From: Plenodomus lindquistii
Lineage: Eukaryota; Ascomycota; Dothideomycetes; Pleosporales; Leptosphaeriaceae
Assembly: GCA_025504975.1 (NCBI GenBank)
Contig: JANUWI010000004.1
Location: 1,488,001-1,552,000, forward strand
Length of the DNA stretch: 64,000 bases
Direction: 5' to 3'
The notes under the pieces are model-generated. The model worked only from the letters and a program-made list of their open reading frames with translations. It did not search any database and was not told the DNA's origin. Below are positions 43,871 to 55,880 of the stretch, one piece after another. Every line of letters begins with the position of its first letter. Within the stretch, counting starts at the first letter, position 1. Both the position numbers and the translations under genes were made by a program.

Positions 43871-46273
43871 CTATCCCCCCTTCACGATGGCTCGGACACG
43901 CTTCCGTTCCTCGGCATCCATGACCCATGGAATACCTGACTCGCCTGAAGTATCATCAGCGACCTCCTCCCATTCATCGTCTTCCATGTTCATGATGAGC
44001 GTCATTTGCGTGCACTTTGTAAATGCATCGCGCAAGCCATACTTCCCGCCAGCGACGGCTGCTGTAACAATGCCCGCGATGTCGCGCTCAAGCTTCACAG
44101 CGCCCAGCTCGTTGACCCTACCGTAGTAGCTTCGTATGCGCCGATCAAGTGCTGAAGCGAGGTAGTTCAGTGCCATTGTGAGCAGACGATCGAAGTTTGC
44201 AGAGGTCAGAATGCGCTTGATTGGGCGAATTACCACGCCCCACCCACGGTCGAAGCGTGACTTTACAAGATCCACGTCTTCTTCTTGGTCTTCGTCAAGA
44301 TCGTCATGCTCTTCTGGCGCATAGTCGATGTCGCGGAAGGCTTCAGCCAAAATCGGCTTGATACGAGGCTTGAGGACGTTGCTAAACAAGACTGTGATTC
44401 CATCATTGAGGAGATCGCCACTCTTGGCCGCGAAAGATTTTTCCATGGCTTTCAGCGTGTTCTCGACGAATGTGGCATCGTGGCCAAACGGAAAGAGATC
44501 GTGCAGTGGGGATTTTGGAACCTGATGACCATTGATACCTTCTGTGGAACCACCAAGTTGTTGCTGGACGATGCGCTTGATGTAGTCATTCGCAACATCG
44601 AGATTGTTGATGAGAACTAAAAAGGCAATGACCTTGTCCTCTGGTGGGAGCCCCCCTTGGATGACGGGCTTTGGGTAACTTTCATCTCGCATCTTTCGCT
44701 GTATCATGCCAATAAAGTCTGAGCCCAAGATTAGACTCACCGTGGGTACGACGCTGGACACGACTGCGCGCTGAGATGTTGCCAGAGTTCTTTGGAGCAC
44801 TTGATTGACAATGTACATGACGTCGTCCACAGCGGAGGTGATGAAAGGCGGGTTTGAGCCAAGTGGTTTGGTGGGATTCAGAGTGAGGTCTGAGGGTGCC
44901 TCGTCGAGCTGAAAGGCTTTCTCGACAGATCGACGGAAGAAGAAGGTCGTCATGACGTTGACTGGCTCAATGAGATGGCTTGTCACTTTCTTGTGTAAGT
45001 TGCTAGAGGCCAGGAAATGAGGCATCACTAAGCCATGGTCGACACGGTCTTCGGGCTCGAAAGGCTGCCAAAGTGAGCGTGTGCCAACTTTTAGCAATAC
45101 TGAACGACTTACCGCGCACTTGTCCGAGAGAAAGCGCGAATATAGGGCATAACGGCCAAGAATCAGTGCACTTTCTCCCAGCAAGCCATCCACCTCTTTC
45201 ATGTTGACGCCTTCATCTTCGCTCGAATGCGGCAGACCATTGGCCGGGGAGCTCGATCGAGGAGTACCTGCCGCAGGTTTCTGGGTCGGCAGGAAGCTTT
45301 GGACGAGGAAGGAGAAGGCGTATGACTTGATGTCAGTCAGTTTGCGGTCAATGTTTCGCTCTTCATGCCACGTGTCGAGTACGATGCCACCTTGAACATC
45401 GGCCTCGATCTGCAGGCGCTCAATAACCTTTTGCATCAAGCCTGGTCCATAGTGGCGCTCTACCAGTGGCTCATGACCGTCGACGATCTGAGCAATGTGT
45501 TCGAAGAGCTTGGTGAGGGTGGTGCCGTAGAAGTAGCCTTGGTTCCGCTGTGCTGGTGTAGCCGAATTGAAGTTTGTGCGCGCCCTCGAGGCAACGCCCT
45601 GGCAGACGTATCTGCCATAGGCATCCAGTCCTACGTCTGTTCGGCCAATCAGGGGGAACAGCTTGAAGAAGCGGGTGACGTTTGAGCCATCTCCCTCACT
45701 GGCGGCCTTGTCGAACTCGCGCAGGAACAGACCACACAGCGACTCGGCCGCAGCATCCAGTGTGACCCGTGGCGGATCGGGGACTTCAGCAGTAGGGACG
45801 ATTTCCTCTGCGAAGGCGCCGTTGATGACGTCGGCGGGTATCTTGGAGGCCCTGCTGAGATAGCCCGCGGCGGTTTCCCAGTCCTGCGGGGCGCCCATGG
45901 AGCCATGCACGCCCAGCACGCAGGCCTTGAGCTCGGCGACCTGCTCGACCACCTCGAGCGTGGCCTTGACGTTGGTCTGCTCCTGGTCCAGGCGCTTGAC
46001 GGCGCTCGAGATGCGGTTGGCCGTCGAGGCGGCGTCGGACAGCATGCCATTGCTGATGGCGCGCGTGTGGACGGCGTGGGTGCCGAGGTGGGCTCTGAGC
46101 AGGTCGAGGCGGCCGAGTTCGCGGGAGAGGTCGTGCTGGGAGGCGATGAGGGCGTTCAGGCGCTGCGTGACGGTGGCCTCTTTTGCGTGCAGCTGGTCGA
46201 GGGCGGCGTGGATCTCGGCGACGGACGTGGCGGCGAAGATGTCGCGGGGCTCGTGGGCGCCATGCTCGAGCAT
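43871..46273 (-). CDS. cog4: Conserved oligomeric Golgi complex subunit 4
   Basis: COG4 is a subunit of the octameric vesicle tether needed for intra-Golgi retrograde traffic. One intron of 48 bp (45065-45112, donor GTAAGT, branch-like GCTAA, acceptor GCAG) lies inside an otherwise open frame, giving exons 46273-45113 and 45064-43871 and 784 residues. The N-terminal coiled coil (IHAALDQLHAKEATVTQRLN) precedes the COG4 domain: TRFFKLFPLIGRTDVGLDAY, QGVASRARTNFN and GYFYGTTLTKLFEHIAQIVD. Retaining the intron adds 16 in-frame residues. No signal or membrane segment, as expected for a peripheral tether. Confidence 0.88.
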   Translation of the reverse strand: MLEHGAHEPRDIFAATSVAEIHAALDQLHAKEATVTQRLNALIASQHDLSRELGRLDLLRAHLGTHAVHTRAISNGMLSDAASTANRISSAVKRLDQEQTNVKATLEVVEQVAELKACVLGVHGSMGAPQDWETAAGYLSRASKIPADVINGAFAEEIVPTAEVPDPPRVTLDAAAESLCGLFLREFDKAASEGDGSNVTRFFKLFPLIGRTDVGLDAYGRYVCQGVASRARTNFNSATPAQRNQGYFYGTTLTKLFEHIAQIVDGHEPLVERHYGPGLMQKVIERLQIEADVQGGIVLDTWHEERNIDRKLTDIKSYAFSFLVQSFLPTQKPAAGTPRSSSPANGLPHSSEDEGVNMKEVDGLLGESALILGRYALYSRFLSDKCAVSRSVLLKVGTRSLWQPFEPEDRVDHGLVMPHFLASSNLHKKVTSHLIEPVNVMTTFFFRRSVEKAFQLDEAPSDLTLNPTKPLGSNPPFITSAVDDVMYIVNQVLQRTLATSQRAVVSSVVPTVSLILGSDFIGMIQRKMRDESYPKPVIQGGLPPEDKVIAFLVLINNLDVANDYIKRIVQQQLGGSTEGINGHQVPKSPLHDLFPFGHDATFVENTLKAMEKSFAAKSGDLLNDGITVLFSNVLKPRIKPILAEAFRDIDYAPEEHDDLDEDQEEDVDLVKSRFDRGWGVVIRPIKRILTSANFDRLLTMALNYLASALDRRIRSYYGRVNELGAVKLERDIAGIVTAAVAGGKYGLRDAFTKCTQMTLIMNMEDDEWEEVADDTSGESGIPWVMDAEERKRVRAIVKGG

Positions 46274-47000
46274 GCTGTGGCGGGCATGCAGCAGCAGTCG
46301 TCGTGGCCGTCTACTGTAGTTTGTGCAGAGACGAGTACAGTATGTCGCGAGCTGTCAGGCTGATCTCGACCCTGGCACCTGGCCGGCCGGGCTGGTTGCC
46401 CCCCTGCAGCCGCCCGCGCGCCCCGAGTCACCGACGGCCAGTGTTGGGTTTACTGAAACACCTGAATGACCCTGACAACAACCCGAGTCTCTTGTTTTCT
46501 GCTCCAATGTTTTTGTGTTTGGAGCCCATTTACTCTTCACCCGCTGTGCAGCGCATGTACTTGTAAACACCACCCACCAACAACCGCGCGCGCCAACCAG
46601 CCCGGCATCTAGACCTCGCACCTTGCAGCACCGCCATTAGTTACGCACCCTGCACCTGCAGCTCCACCCTTCCCCGACTGCGCCTTCCGCGACACGACCC
46701 AGCGACACTCTCCACGCAGCCCTCGCCCAGCAATTCACCCTCGGCGTCGTCGTCTTCTGCCACTCTGCCCATACCACCGCTGCACCTTCCCAGCCCTCTG
46801 CCCTCATCTCCGCCTCCACCGCACCGGCCCTGGCCAAACACACTTCCTAAATCGTCCACTCCTCCGCGACCAATCCGCGCAACCATTCTTCCCATGTTTC
46901 CATACCGATAACCTACCCTCACCTTCCCCACACTTGCCACCACCAGCCAAGGTCCACTAGGTGGTTGCGCCTGCGCTGAGCGACAATCCTATACCTCGCC
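46274..47000. promoter_or_regulatory. Divergent promoter region cog4 / NIPA transporter
   Basis: 727 bases between the divergent COG4 and NIPA start codons. From 46570 the plus strand is rich in CACC and CCAC blocks with CTCACCTTCCCC near 46920, a typical C/A-rich fungal leader for the NIPA gene. ORFs in this stretch are shadows. Confidence 0.5.
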
Positions 47001-49222
47001 ATGGACTCGACTGCTCAACTCCTGGCACTGGCCCCACACCTTACCATGGAGTCGACCGCACACCTCCTGGCCACGGCACACCAACTCCATGCCCGCGCTG
47101 GCGGCATGGGCGGCGACACTGGCACTCGCCCTGCCTCATACAAGATTATTGGTCTGGTATTGGCCATCGCCTCCGGACTGTTCATCGGCACCTCATTTGT
47201 CATCAAGAAGCATGGTCTACTGCAAGCCAACGAGAAATACAATGAGGAGGCCGGAGAAGGCTACGGATATCTCAAAAACGCCTGGTGGTGGACAGGAATG
47301 ACCATGATGATTGTTGGTGAAGTCTGCAACCTGGTTGCATACGCTTTCACAGATGCTATCCTGTAAGAACTTCTACACCACCACGACTTACACAAAGCTA
47401 ACTCAACTCGAAAGCGTCACCCCGATGGGAGCCTTGTCCGTTGTGGTGTGTGCTATTCTATCCACCATTTTTCTAAAGGAACGTTTGAGTTTTGTTGGAA
47501 AAGTCGGCTGCTTCAATTGCATCGTCGGGTCTGTTGTTATCGCTGTAAACGCCCCAGAGCAATCTTCGGTAGCCCGCATTCAAGATATGAAAAAGTGGGT
47601 CATTGCGCCTGGTTTCCTTAGTTATGCTGGCGTTATCATCGTTGCATGTGCTGCGATTGCCTTTTGGCTGGGGCCCAAGTACGGCAAGAAAACTATGATG
47701 GTCTACATCACCATTTGCAGTTTGATTGGAGGCCTCTCGGTCGTTGCGACCCAGGGCTTGGGTGCAGCAGTCGTAGCACAGGCTTCTGGAACATATGGTG
47801 GCCAGTTCAAGGAATGGTTCCTTTACGTCCTTCTCGTCTTTGTAGTCGCCACGCTACTGACTGAGATCATCTACCTCAACGTAAGTTCACTTGTATCCTG
47901 CTCGCTCACGTGGATAATGCTAATCTTTGCTCCAGAAAGCCTTGAACCTTTTCAATGCCGCCTTGGTAACACCTACCTACTATGTATTCTTCACTTCAGC
48001 AACAATCATCACCTCTGCCGTTCTTTTCCAAGGATTCAAGGGAACTCCACTCCAGATCGTCACTGTGATTATGGGCTTCCTGCAAATCTGTTCTGGTGTC
48101 GTTCTGCTACAGCTCTCCAAATCCGCAAAGGACGTCCCTGATACCGCAGTGTTCAAGGGCGACCTTGATCAGATACGAACTGTGGCCGAGGTGGAGGAGC
48201 CCGAGTACGAGCCACGTGCTGATACACTTCGCGGCGGCGCCGCAGTCCTGCGATCTCTGTCCAAGGCCAGGTCCCACAAGGAACTTGCAGAGGCCAAAAA
48301 GATCCAAGAAGAGCACATGGAAGTCATTGGCGAAGGCGAACAAGTAGAATTTGACGGATTGCGACGGCGAAAGACGGTCCTGGATCCAAATCGGCCGCCC
48401 ACGCGCGGTACTACCATTGTGCGCAGCCCAACATTGCATCCGCCGCTCGGCATGTCAAAGTTTCCTACCGATGAGTCGGACGACGACAATGACAATTTTC
48501 ACCCTGGCTTCTTCCAACGTTTACGGTCCCGCGGCAAGTCGACTAGTAGTCGTGGCAGTGGGCACGCACCTGGCACACCCGGCGTTGGAATGAAGACACT
48601 TCCCCCAATACCAACCGATGGAGCATCAGACCGCGAATCAGATTCCAAGTCGTACAAGCAAATCATCTCGCAAGACACTTCGTACAAACCCCTAGATTCC
48701 CACATACAGTTCGACCTCCCCGAACCTATACACAGCCAAGAGCGCCAGGCCTCCCCTGCCTCATCTCTCCACCCTCCGAAACCACCCCCGCACATGGCAA
48801 AGCGCCAATTCTCCTTCCAAAACGTCTTCTCCCGAAACCGCTCAGAATCAACAGGCGAGAGCAGCCGGAGACCTACTAGCAGTAGGCACAGTCACCGCGC
48901 AAGCCGAGACAGCAAAGCCGTTGCCACCGAGGAGGAACGCTTAGGCTTAGTGAAAGGCGACTCAACCAATCTCCTCCCTATACAAAGTCGCGCAGACGAC
49001 GAAATAGAACCCCCAGACTACGCAGATGACTGGGGCATGCCACGGAGCGACAGCCCAGGATATTCACCCGAACGCGTGACACTACCGCCCACCATTTCCT
49101 CGCCCGCGCGAGCATCATCGCCACTGCGGCAAGGTGTACGGAGAATAGACACGGAGGATTTCAATCCAGACTTTGAAGGGGAGTATGAGAAGGGTGGTAA
49201 AAAGAGCGGGGCTTTCTTATGA
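47001..49222 (+). CDS. NIPA/DUF803 magnesium transporter
   Basis: Probable Mg2+ transporter of the NIPA family (drug/metabolite transporter superfamily). Three exons: 47001-47362, 47415-47880 and 47936-49222, 704 residues. The first 330 residues contain about nine membrane helices: IIGLVLAIASGLFIGTSFVI, KNAWWWTGMTMMIVGEVCNL and MGALSVVVCAILSTIFLKER, the signature 'FLKERLSFVGKVGC' following. TYYVFFTSATIITSAVLFQG and LQICSGVVLLQLSKS close the channel domain. The C-terminal half, about 360 residues, is a Ser/Pro/Arg-rich hydrophilic tail with many phosphorylatable sites, much longer than animal NIPA proteins but usual in filamentous fungi. Start at 47001; an internal ATG at 47046 could also serve. 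Confidence 0.9.
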
Positions 49223-49425
49223 TGATGACGAGTGATACACTAAAGCGCAGCACTTTTTGATTTCGCTGTTTGGATACATAATAGGAGACTTCTGGATCAA
49301 AGGTGATGGGAAGCATGCGAACCACGACGCTAATGACTCTCTTACTTGTATCGAGCGTACGTACATATGCGTGGAGATAGAGAGGGTTTGGGAGGGTCGG
49401 AGATGCCGGACTGTGTACATGTAGA

Positions 49426-49448
49426 GATAGATAGATAGATAGATAGAT
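49426..49448 (+). repeat. (GATA)5 microsatellite
   Basis: Five perfect GATA units and a partial one, in the 3' region of the NIPA gene. Confidence 0.9.
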
Positions 49449-49751
49449 GAGGTCTGCCTTGGGAGAGGGGGAATATTGCAAAGAGCCTCTAGTCGCAACA
49501 ATACATCTGGCCTTCTACGCGCGTTCTAGAACCGAAGAATCTTCGATTGTATGCGCTCCACTGGGAGATCTAACGATTTTCTAACGGGCCTTTTGGACCA
49601 GGATCTTGCAGAGCGATGATGCTTTTTTTCTCAAGGTTCCTGCATGGAAGCTCGTATGACCCTCAGATAAGAGGCCCTTATCTTGGACCCATGTTTGCCG
49701 GCAACAACGATTATTGGTGCAGAAGAATGAGCCTGGGTAGAGAGGGTACTA

Positions 49752-49977
49752 CGAACGAGCTTGTATCTACAAAGTCACTAAAGTTATAAGCACTGTAGTT
49801 AACACACTACACTAAAAATGCCACAATATGTAACATAATTATACGGGTATTCTCTATAAGTAGTGAAAATAATATTATATTAGACTTTAGTACTTTTATT
49901 GCATCCCTGCTACTATATAGGTCTAAACATTATGCTGTTAACGTGGGATAGGGACACAATAAATACATGCTCCTTCG
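49752..49977 (-). mobile_element. TA-flanked MITE, copy 2
   Basis: 226 bp. On the minus strand it starts CGAAGGAGCATGTATTTATTGTG and ends ACAAGCTCGTTCG; both ends abut TA (49750-49751, 49978-49979). It aligns in reverse orientation to copy 1 (33739-33974) from end to end, including TTTATTGTGTCCC and TTAACAGCATAAT. No coding capacity. Inserted between the NIPA and amino-acid permease genes. Confidence 0.85.
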
Positions 49978-49979
49978 TA

Positions 49980-51038
49980 TAATGCGACATGATAAACAGG
50001 GCAAAGATGATCATGGCGTATGGACATAGTCTAGGCTTCAAACTGGAAGCGATGTACACGAGCGAGAAGGGCGGCGCAATGATGGTCGAGACGAGCTAGT
50101 AAGGCATGTGTGTCGTAGCCGTAGTCTAGATACCCCAAAAACGTTCTTCGAATTCAAAATCCGACAGACACGTGATCGCTACCAAGGCGAGGCTGGTGGC
50201 CTATGCAGAGTCAATTGAAGATTCTGAGCCACATCCCGAGGTGTTTTCGATGCGGAGACTGCGTTCTATGGGCAGTTCGAAGCACTAGATTCCAGCCTCA
50301 AATCGTGCATCAGCAGTTAGTCAACAGAATCAGTGAAAAATTGAACCGTATTCGGTCCCAACCGAGTCTTCTTCTTCCATGTTGGAGTCAACGAAGTTTT
50401 CCACCACGCGATGTCTGATTCGCCGCCAAGGCCCCTTGAAGCGCTCCCGATGAAGGGCCGACCCCTCGTGCTATTCCCGAAGATGCAACGCCGCCACCGT
50501 CATGCGACTCATGCCCGAATAGATCTGCTAACATGCAGATTCTTATTGCTAAACGGCAAACCGGGTGCGCACCTTACAGTAGCATTGCGCACACCCTACA
50601 GTAGCCTAGAGCAAACCTTACAGTCAGGAGCTGCACGATGTGCCATTTGGTGTCACGGAACCATGCTCGCGAACGAGCCCGTCCTTAGCCGATGGAACCC
50701 CAGCTCGAAAATTTCAATTGCGATCCTGATCGTACTACCGGTCCTCTCACGGATCAACATCAGCATGAGGCGCGGCAAAAGTGTGCATGCTCACCCGCCA
50801 AGTGGAACCTCGATGAAAATTTGAATGGTCGCGGACACTCCAGTCTCCAGAGCTGTGGAGTATCCCGACGGCTAATGGATGGATGGGTTGATGAGTCGAC
50901 TCCACTTGTTCAGAGGCAATGCGAGATGAAATATAGATGGTGTCCCGCAGCAATTGAGACCCTTATCACATTGACTCCTTACCGTCGTTCTCTCGTTGTT
51001 CAATATCAAACCCCCGGGTGACCACCATAATCTTCAAT
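49980..51038. other. Intergenic, no supported gene
   Basis: About 1.06 kb. Three CCTACAGTAG-like motifs at about 50571-50620 form a loose tandem. The open frames (50203-51021) show no domain. The last 100 bases are the leader of the amino-acid permease. Confidence 0.4.
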
Positions 51039-52750
51039 ATGGCATCTGCTGCTGAGGATATCGTACCCAAGATGGCTGATCATTCATCCGAGAAGGCAAC
51101 GTCCATGAGCGATGTCGAGAAGCAGACCACACCACAAAACGACGAACTTCACCGGAAGCTGTCGGCAAGACACCTCCAATTTGTCGCGATCGGAGGGACG
51201 GTGGGCACAGGTAAGCTCAATCTTTTTTTGTTTTTGGATCTATTTTACTACACTTCTCTGCTGCTTTTTTAGGCTTTTTTTAAGTCGGTACAGGTGTGTT
51301 CATTGCATCGGGAGGGTCCATTGCAACCGCTGGCCCAGCTGGTGCACTCCTCGCATACGTCTTCGTCGGAACCCTCGTCTACTCCGTCATGCTCAGCTTG
51401 GCTGAGATGGCCACCTACCTCCCCGTATCTGGAGCATTTACACAATACGCTGCTCGCTTTGTTGATCCTAGTCTCGGCTTCGCTATGGGATGGATCTACT
51501 GGTTCTCCTGGTCGATTACATACGCGCTCGAGCTCACAGCTGCTGGTCTCATCATCCAATGGTGGAATCAAGACCTCAGCATTGGCATCTTCATCACGAT
51601 TTTCTGGGTCCCTATCACCGCTGTCAACTTTCTCCCAGTTGATGTCTTCGGTGAATTTGAATTCTGGTTCGCATTGATCAAGGTTGTTGCGCTCGTCGGA
51701 TTCTGGATTTTCGCCATCTGCGTCAACGCTGGTGTCGGCGCACAGGGCTACCTCGGATTCAAGTACTGGAACGAGCCCGGCGCATTTGCCCCGTACCTCG
51801 CAAAGGACGAAGCTGTTGCTAAGTTCGTGGGATTCTGGGCGGTACTCATTCAAGCAGGCTTTGCCTACCAGGGCACAGAATTATGCGCGATCGGTGCTGG
51901 CGAGTCTGCCAATCCTCGCGTCACGATGCCCAAGGCCATCAAGAGGACTTTCTGGTCCATTTTCTCGCTCTTCGTTGGCACCATCTTCTTCATCGGCATT
52001 CTTGTCCCTTACAACCTCGAATCGCTCCAAGTCGGTGACACCAACGCCGGATCCAGCCCCATCGTTATCGCCATCCAAATAGCAGGCGTCAGCGCTCTAC
52101 CCGATATCATGAACGCCATCCTCCTCACCGTTGTGCTTTCCGCTGCCAGCTCGAACGTCTACTCCGGCAGCCGTATCCTCGTCGGTCTCGCAGAAGAGCA
52201 CTGCGCCCCCGCCTTCCTCAAGCGCACGACCAAGCGCGGAGTCCCATACTGGGCGACAGCCATCACCGCCGCCATGGGCCTCCTTGCCTACATGAATCTT
52301 TCCAGCAGCGGAGGCGAGGCCTTCAACTGGCTCCTCAACATCATCTCCGTCGCCGGTTTCATCGCCTGGTCCTGCGTGTGCATCTGCCACTTGTGCTTTA
52401 TGCGCGCGCTCAAGGCCCAGAACATCAGCCGCGACACCCTCCCCTTCAAGTCATGGGGTGGCAGCCCCTTGGCTATATACGGTCTTACATTCTGCGCCAT
52501 TATCACCATCACCCAGGGTTTCACCGCCTTTGTCCCCTGGAACGTCGAGGACTTCTTCATCGCATACGTCAGTCTTATCCTTTTCGTCGTCCTTTACGCC
52601 GGCCACAAAATCATCAAGCGCACGTCGTTTATCAAACCTGCCGAAGCAGACATCCTGTCTGGAAAGTTTGAGGAGGAGATCTCTGAGACCTGGGAAGAGA
52701 GCTCGGCGAGCACGTGGCAGAAGGTTCTGAGCAAGATTCAGAGGAAGTGA
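51039..52750 (+). CDS. Amino-acid permease (YAT/APC family)
   Basis: Plasma-membrane proton-coupled amino acid importer, 542 residues in two exons (51039-51210 and 51294-52750). The junction restores the conserved TM1 motif GGTVGTGVFIASGGSIATAG. Twelve membrane helices are visible: YVFVGTLVYSVMLSLAEMAT with YLPVSGAFTQYAARFVDPSLG, WIYWFSWSITYALELTAAGL, GFAYQGTELCAIGAGESANP (substrate region), VVLSAASSNVYSGSRILVGL, and a final FFIAYVSLILFVVLYAGHKI. The N-terminal tail is acidic and Ser-rich, consistent with ubiquitin control in yeast relatives. Substrate range cannot be fixed from sequence; basic or general amino acids are likely. It is the last gene before the AT-rich block. Confidence 0.92.
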
Positions 52751-55700
52751 ATGATTTTTTTAATGAGGCAAACGAAGATGGTGTTTGATTGTGGTTGTAA
52801 TGAGAGCTGCCACTAGGGAAAAAAAAGTGCGTTGTATGTATATTTGCACGGGCATAGCGGGAGCATCTGGGATGGCGTTGCAACGGTTGGCGTTGTCATC
52901 CTGCTTAGCTGTTTCTTTTCGGTGTACGCGGATACCAATTTACTTTTCAGTTCAGCATCTACTTGGACTTGCCGAAGAGATTGACGCGCACGTAGTGCTC
53001 GCGTTCGTGTGGCGCTCGCCCATTTGTTGGTGATCCTCACATTACAGAAGAGGGCCTCTTAAAAACAACAGCTAGTGCGTGTCATGATCCTAAGATGATC
53101 ACTTCTTGCTATAAAGAAAATCTATGAAAGCTAATAAATATGCTTTAGCAACAGTCTATGGCAATATACTAAACCTGCTACTATTACAACCTATAACGTA
53201 CTATACGGTTAAGCAGGCCACCTGTGCTAAGACCCTACTAAAACTACACTCTATTCTAGTTTAAAGTAGCATAATATAGCGCTATATAGCGTAAAGCTAG
53301 CCTAAATACTATTCTATACCTATTTTTTACTTCTATATATTTATAAATTATACTCTATTTTATAGTGCTATATATAGTATTATATCTATTTATAGCTTTT
53401 ATTAGTTAATTTTTTTTCTATTACTATATAAATTAAACTTTCTAAAAGTAATAAAATATAAACTTTTATTAGATATAAAATTAATTTTATACTATATTTT
53501 TTTTATATTATAGAATTATTTTATTTAAATAGTATACTAAGTTTTATTAATTAGTTATAAACTAGATTTAATTTTATATATACTAAATAATTTAATTATA
53601 TTAGCTATATAATAGATAGCTAGTAAGTTTTTAATAGATTTAAATATAAAGAGTTTTTACTTTCTAATATACTAAATATTATCTAATTAGACCTAGTCTA
53701 AAGCTAGCTAAAATTTTTTAAAATTTTAGTTTAAATAAATAAAATTATAATTAGCTTAAAAAAATTACTATTATAGTTTAAACTAATAACTTATTTAGTA
53801 TTAAAGGTTTAGTAATACGTTATTTTATTTATACTAGACTATAATAAATTAGTATACTTTAGTTAGTAGAAATACTAGTATATATCTATTTATATAAAAA
53901 AAATAGTTTTATATACAATAGTCTATTATATAAACTATTAATTAATCTACTATAAATACTATTATATTTTTTCTTTAGTTTCTATTTTTACTACAGAATA
54001 GTTTTTTATTTATATTTTTTAGTAAAGTATTAATAATAGTCTTTATAATAAATTATAGAGATAATACTAGAAATTCGAATTTAAAAGAATTAAAGAATTT
54101 AAAAATATTATAACCTCTATATTAATTCTCTATATAAAGATAGGCTTATTTCTATATTTTATATATATTTAGAATTTAAATAATTATTTTTATATTATCA
54201 TTTATTTTTATAAACTACTATAATTATTACTATATTAATTAACTATTTAAAACTAGTTTCTAGATTAAATCTATATTTAAAAAAAAGTTTTATATTTTAT
54301 TATTACCTTTACTTAAAATGTTTTATATTTAGTTTAGATAATACTTTTAAAAGTAGTATTTAGAACTTTTTTTTAGAACTTTCTAAATATAAATCTAAAG
54401 TAAATAAATACTAGCTTTATAGCTTTAATTATAGATTAAATAAACCTTTTAGTAAAAATTAATTTTTACATTTTATTAAAAACGTACTAGAAGTATATTT
54501 TTATATTTACTAGTATTTAGCTATTCTATATATATTTAGTAATACTAAATGTATACTTAGTTTTAAAAAGTATAAATATTAATATATTAAGTCTATATAG
54601 TATATATATAGTATTAAAAATAGTATAGTATATAGTATATATTATTAAAAGTAAATTTTAATAAAGTTTAAAATAATATATATTCTATATATATTAAAAA
54701 TAAATAAATACTATTAAATACTAGTTTTTTTATAAATATAGTAGTTAAATACTTCTATAAATTATATAATGCCTAAGTTATAATTCGTCTAGCTAAAGAA
54801 ATAAAATAATATATCTAAAAATATACTTAAATATTATATTATTTATCTAGTAATTATAGTAATTATTAAACGTAGTTTTATATATAATAGCTAGTAGTTA
54901 AGTACTTTTCTTAATATATTATAACTAGACCTATAATTTACTTTTTATTATTATTATTAACGTTTTTATAACTTTTATAGTTTTAAATACTTTTACTAAA
55001 TATCTTTTTATTTCTATTAGCTATACTAATTATACAGCTTTTTTTATTTTTATTATAAATCTATAAGCTTTAATATAGTACTATATTATTTTTATAATTA
55101 TAAATTAATTATATAACTTTTATTTTCTAATATAATAAGTAATATAATAAGTATATTCTATAGAAATAATTTACTATAATATTATTTTATTTTTATACTA
55201 GATTTAAACTTATATTATTTATTACTATAATACTTTTTACTAGGCTATACTAAGTACTATATTTTATACTATTAGCTTTATAAATAGTAACCTAAATATT
55301 ATATTAATTAATATATTTTATATTTTTTTTTATTTTATTAAATAGCTACTAATAATATATTTTATTAGTATAAAAAGTTTTTTTATTTATTTTCTTTTTT
55401 CTAACTATTTCTAAGTAAATATTTAATTTATTTATTATATTTATATTTATAATTTTCTTTTATATTAATAAATTATATATTTAATTACTAAAATAAAGTA
55501 TATTTTTTTTAGTAAATAATATTAATTTTAATATTTAAAAGTACATTAAAATCCTTTTAAATAGCTATAATATAAAGTAGCTAGTAGTAAAAAAATTATA
55601 ATAGATTAGTTTTTAAAAATAGGTAAGTATATAGGTATTAAAGTTTAAATTTCTAAAATAGTAAAAGTATACTTCTAAAAAAAGTAAAAAAAATAACTAA

Positions 55701-55800
55701 TTAACTTAATATATTATGTATTTATTTATATAGATTAAATATAATCTACTATAAAAGTATTTTAATATTTTTATATACTTTTATAATAGCTATAATAGAA

Positions 55801-55880
55801 GCTATTATATCTATTAGTAGCTAGTATATATATCTATTAGTTACTAGCACGTATATCTATTAGTAGCTATAATAGAATAT
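55801..55880 (+). repeat. Degenerate tandem TATCTATTAGTAGCTA units
   Basis: Three imperfect units of about 22-28 bases each, containing ATATCTATTAGTWRCTA, inside the RIP block. Could be a decayed minisatellite or chance in two-letter-like sequence. Confidence 0.35.

Noticed and set aside
50203..51021. Overlapping small plus-strand frames before the permease
   Set aside because: They overlap in different frames without splice signals or domains; only leader and intergenic DNA is supported.
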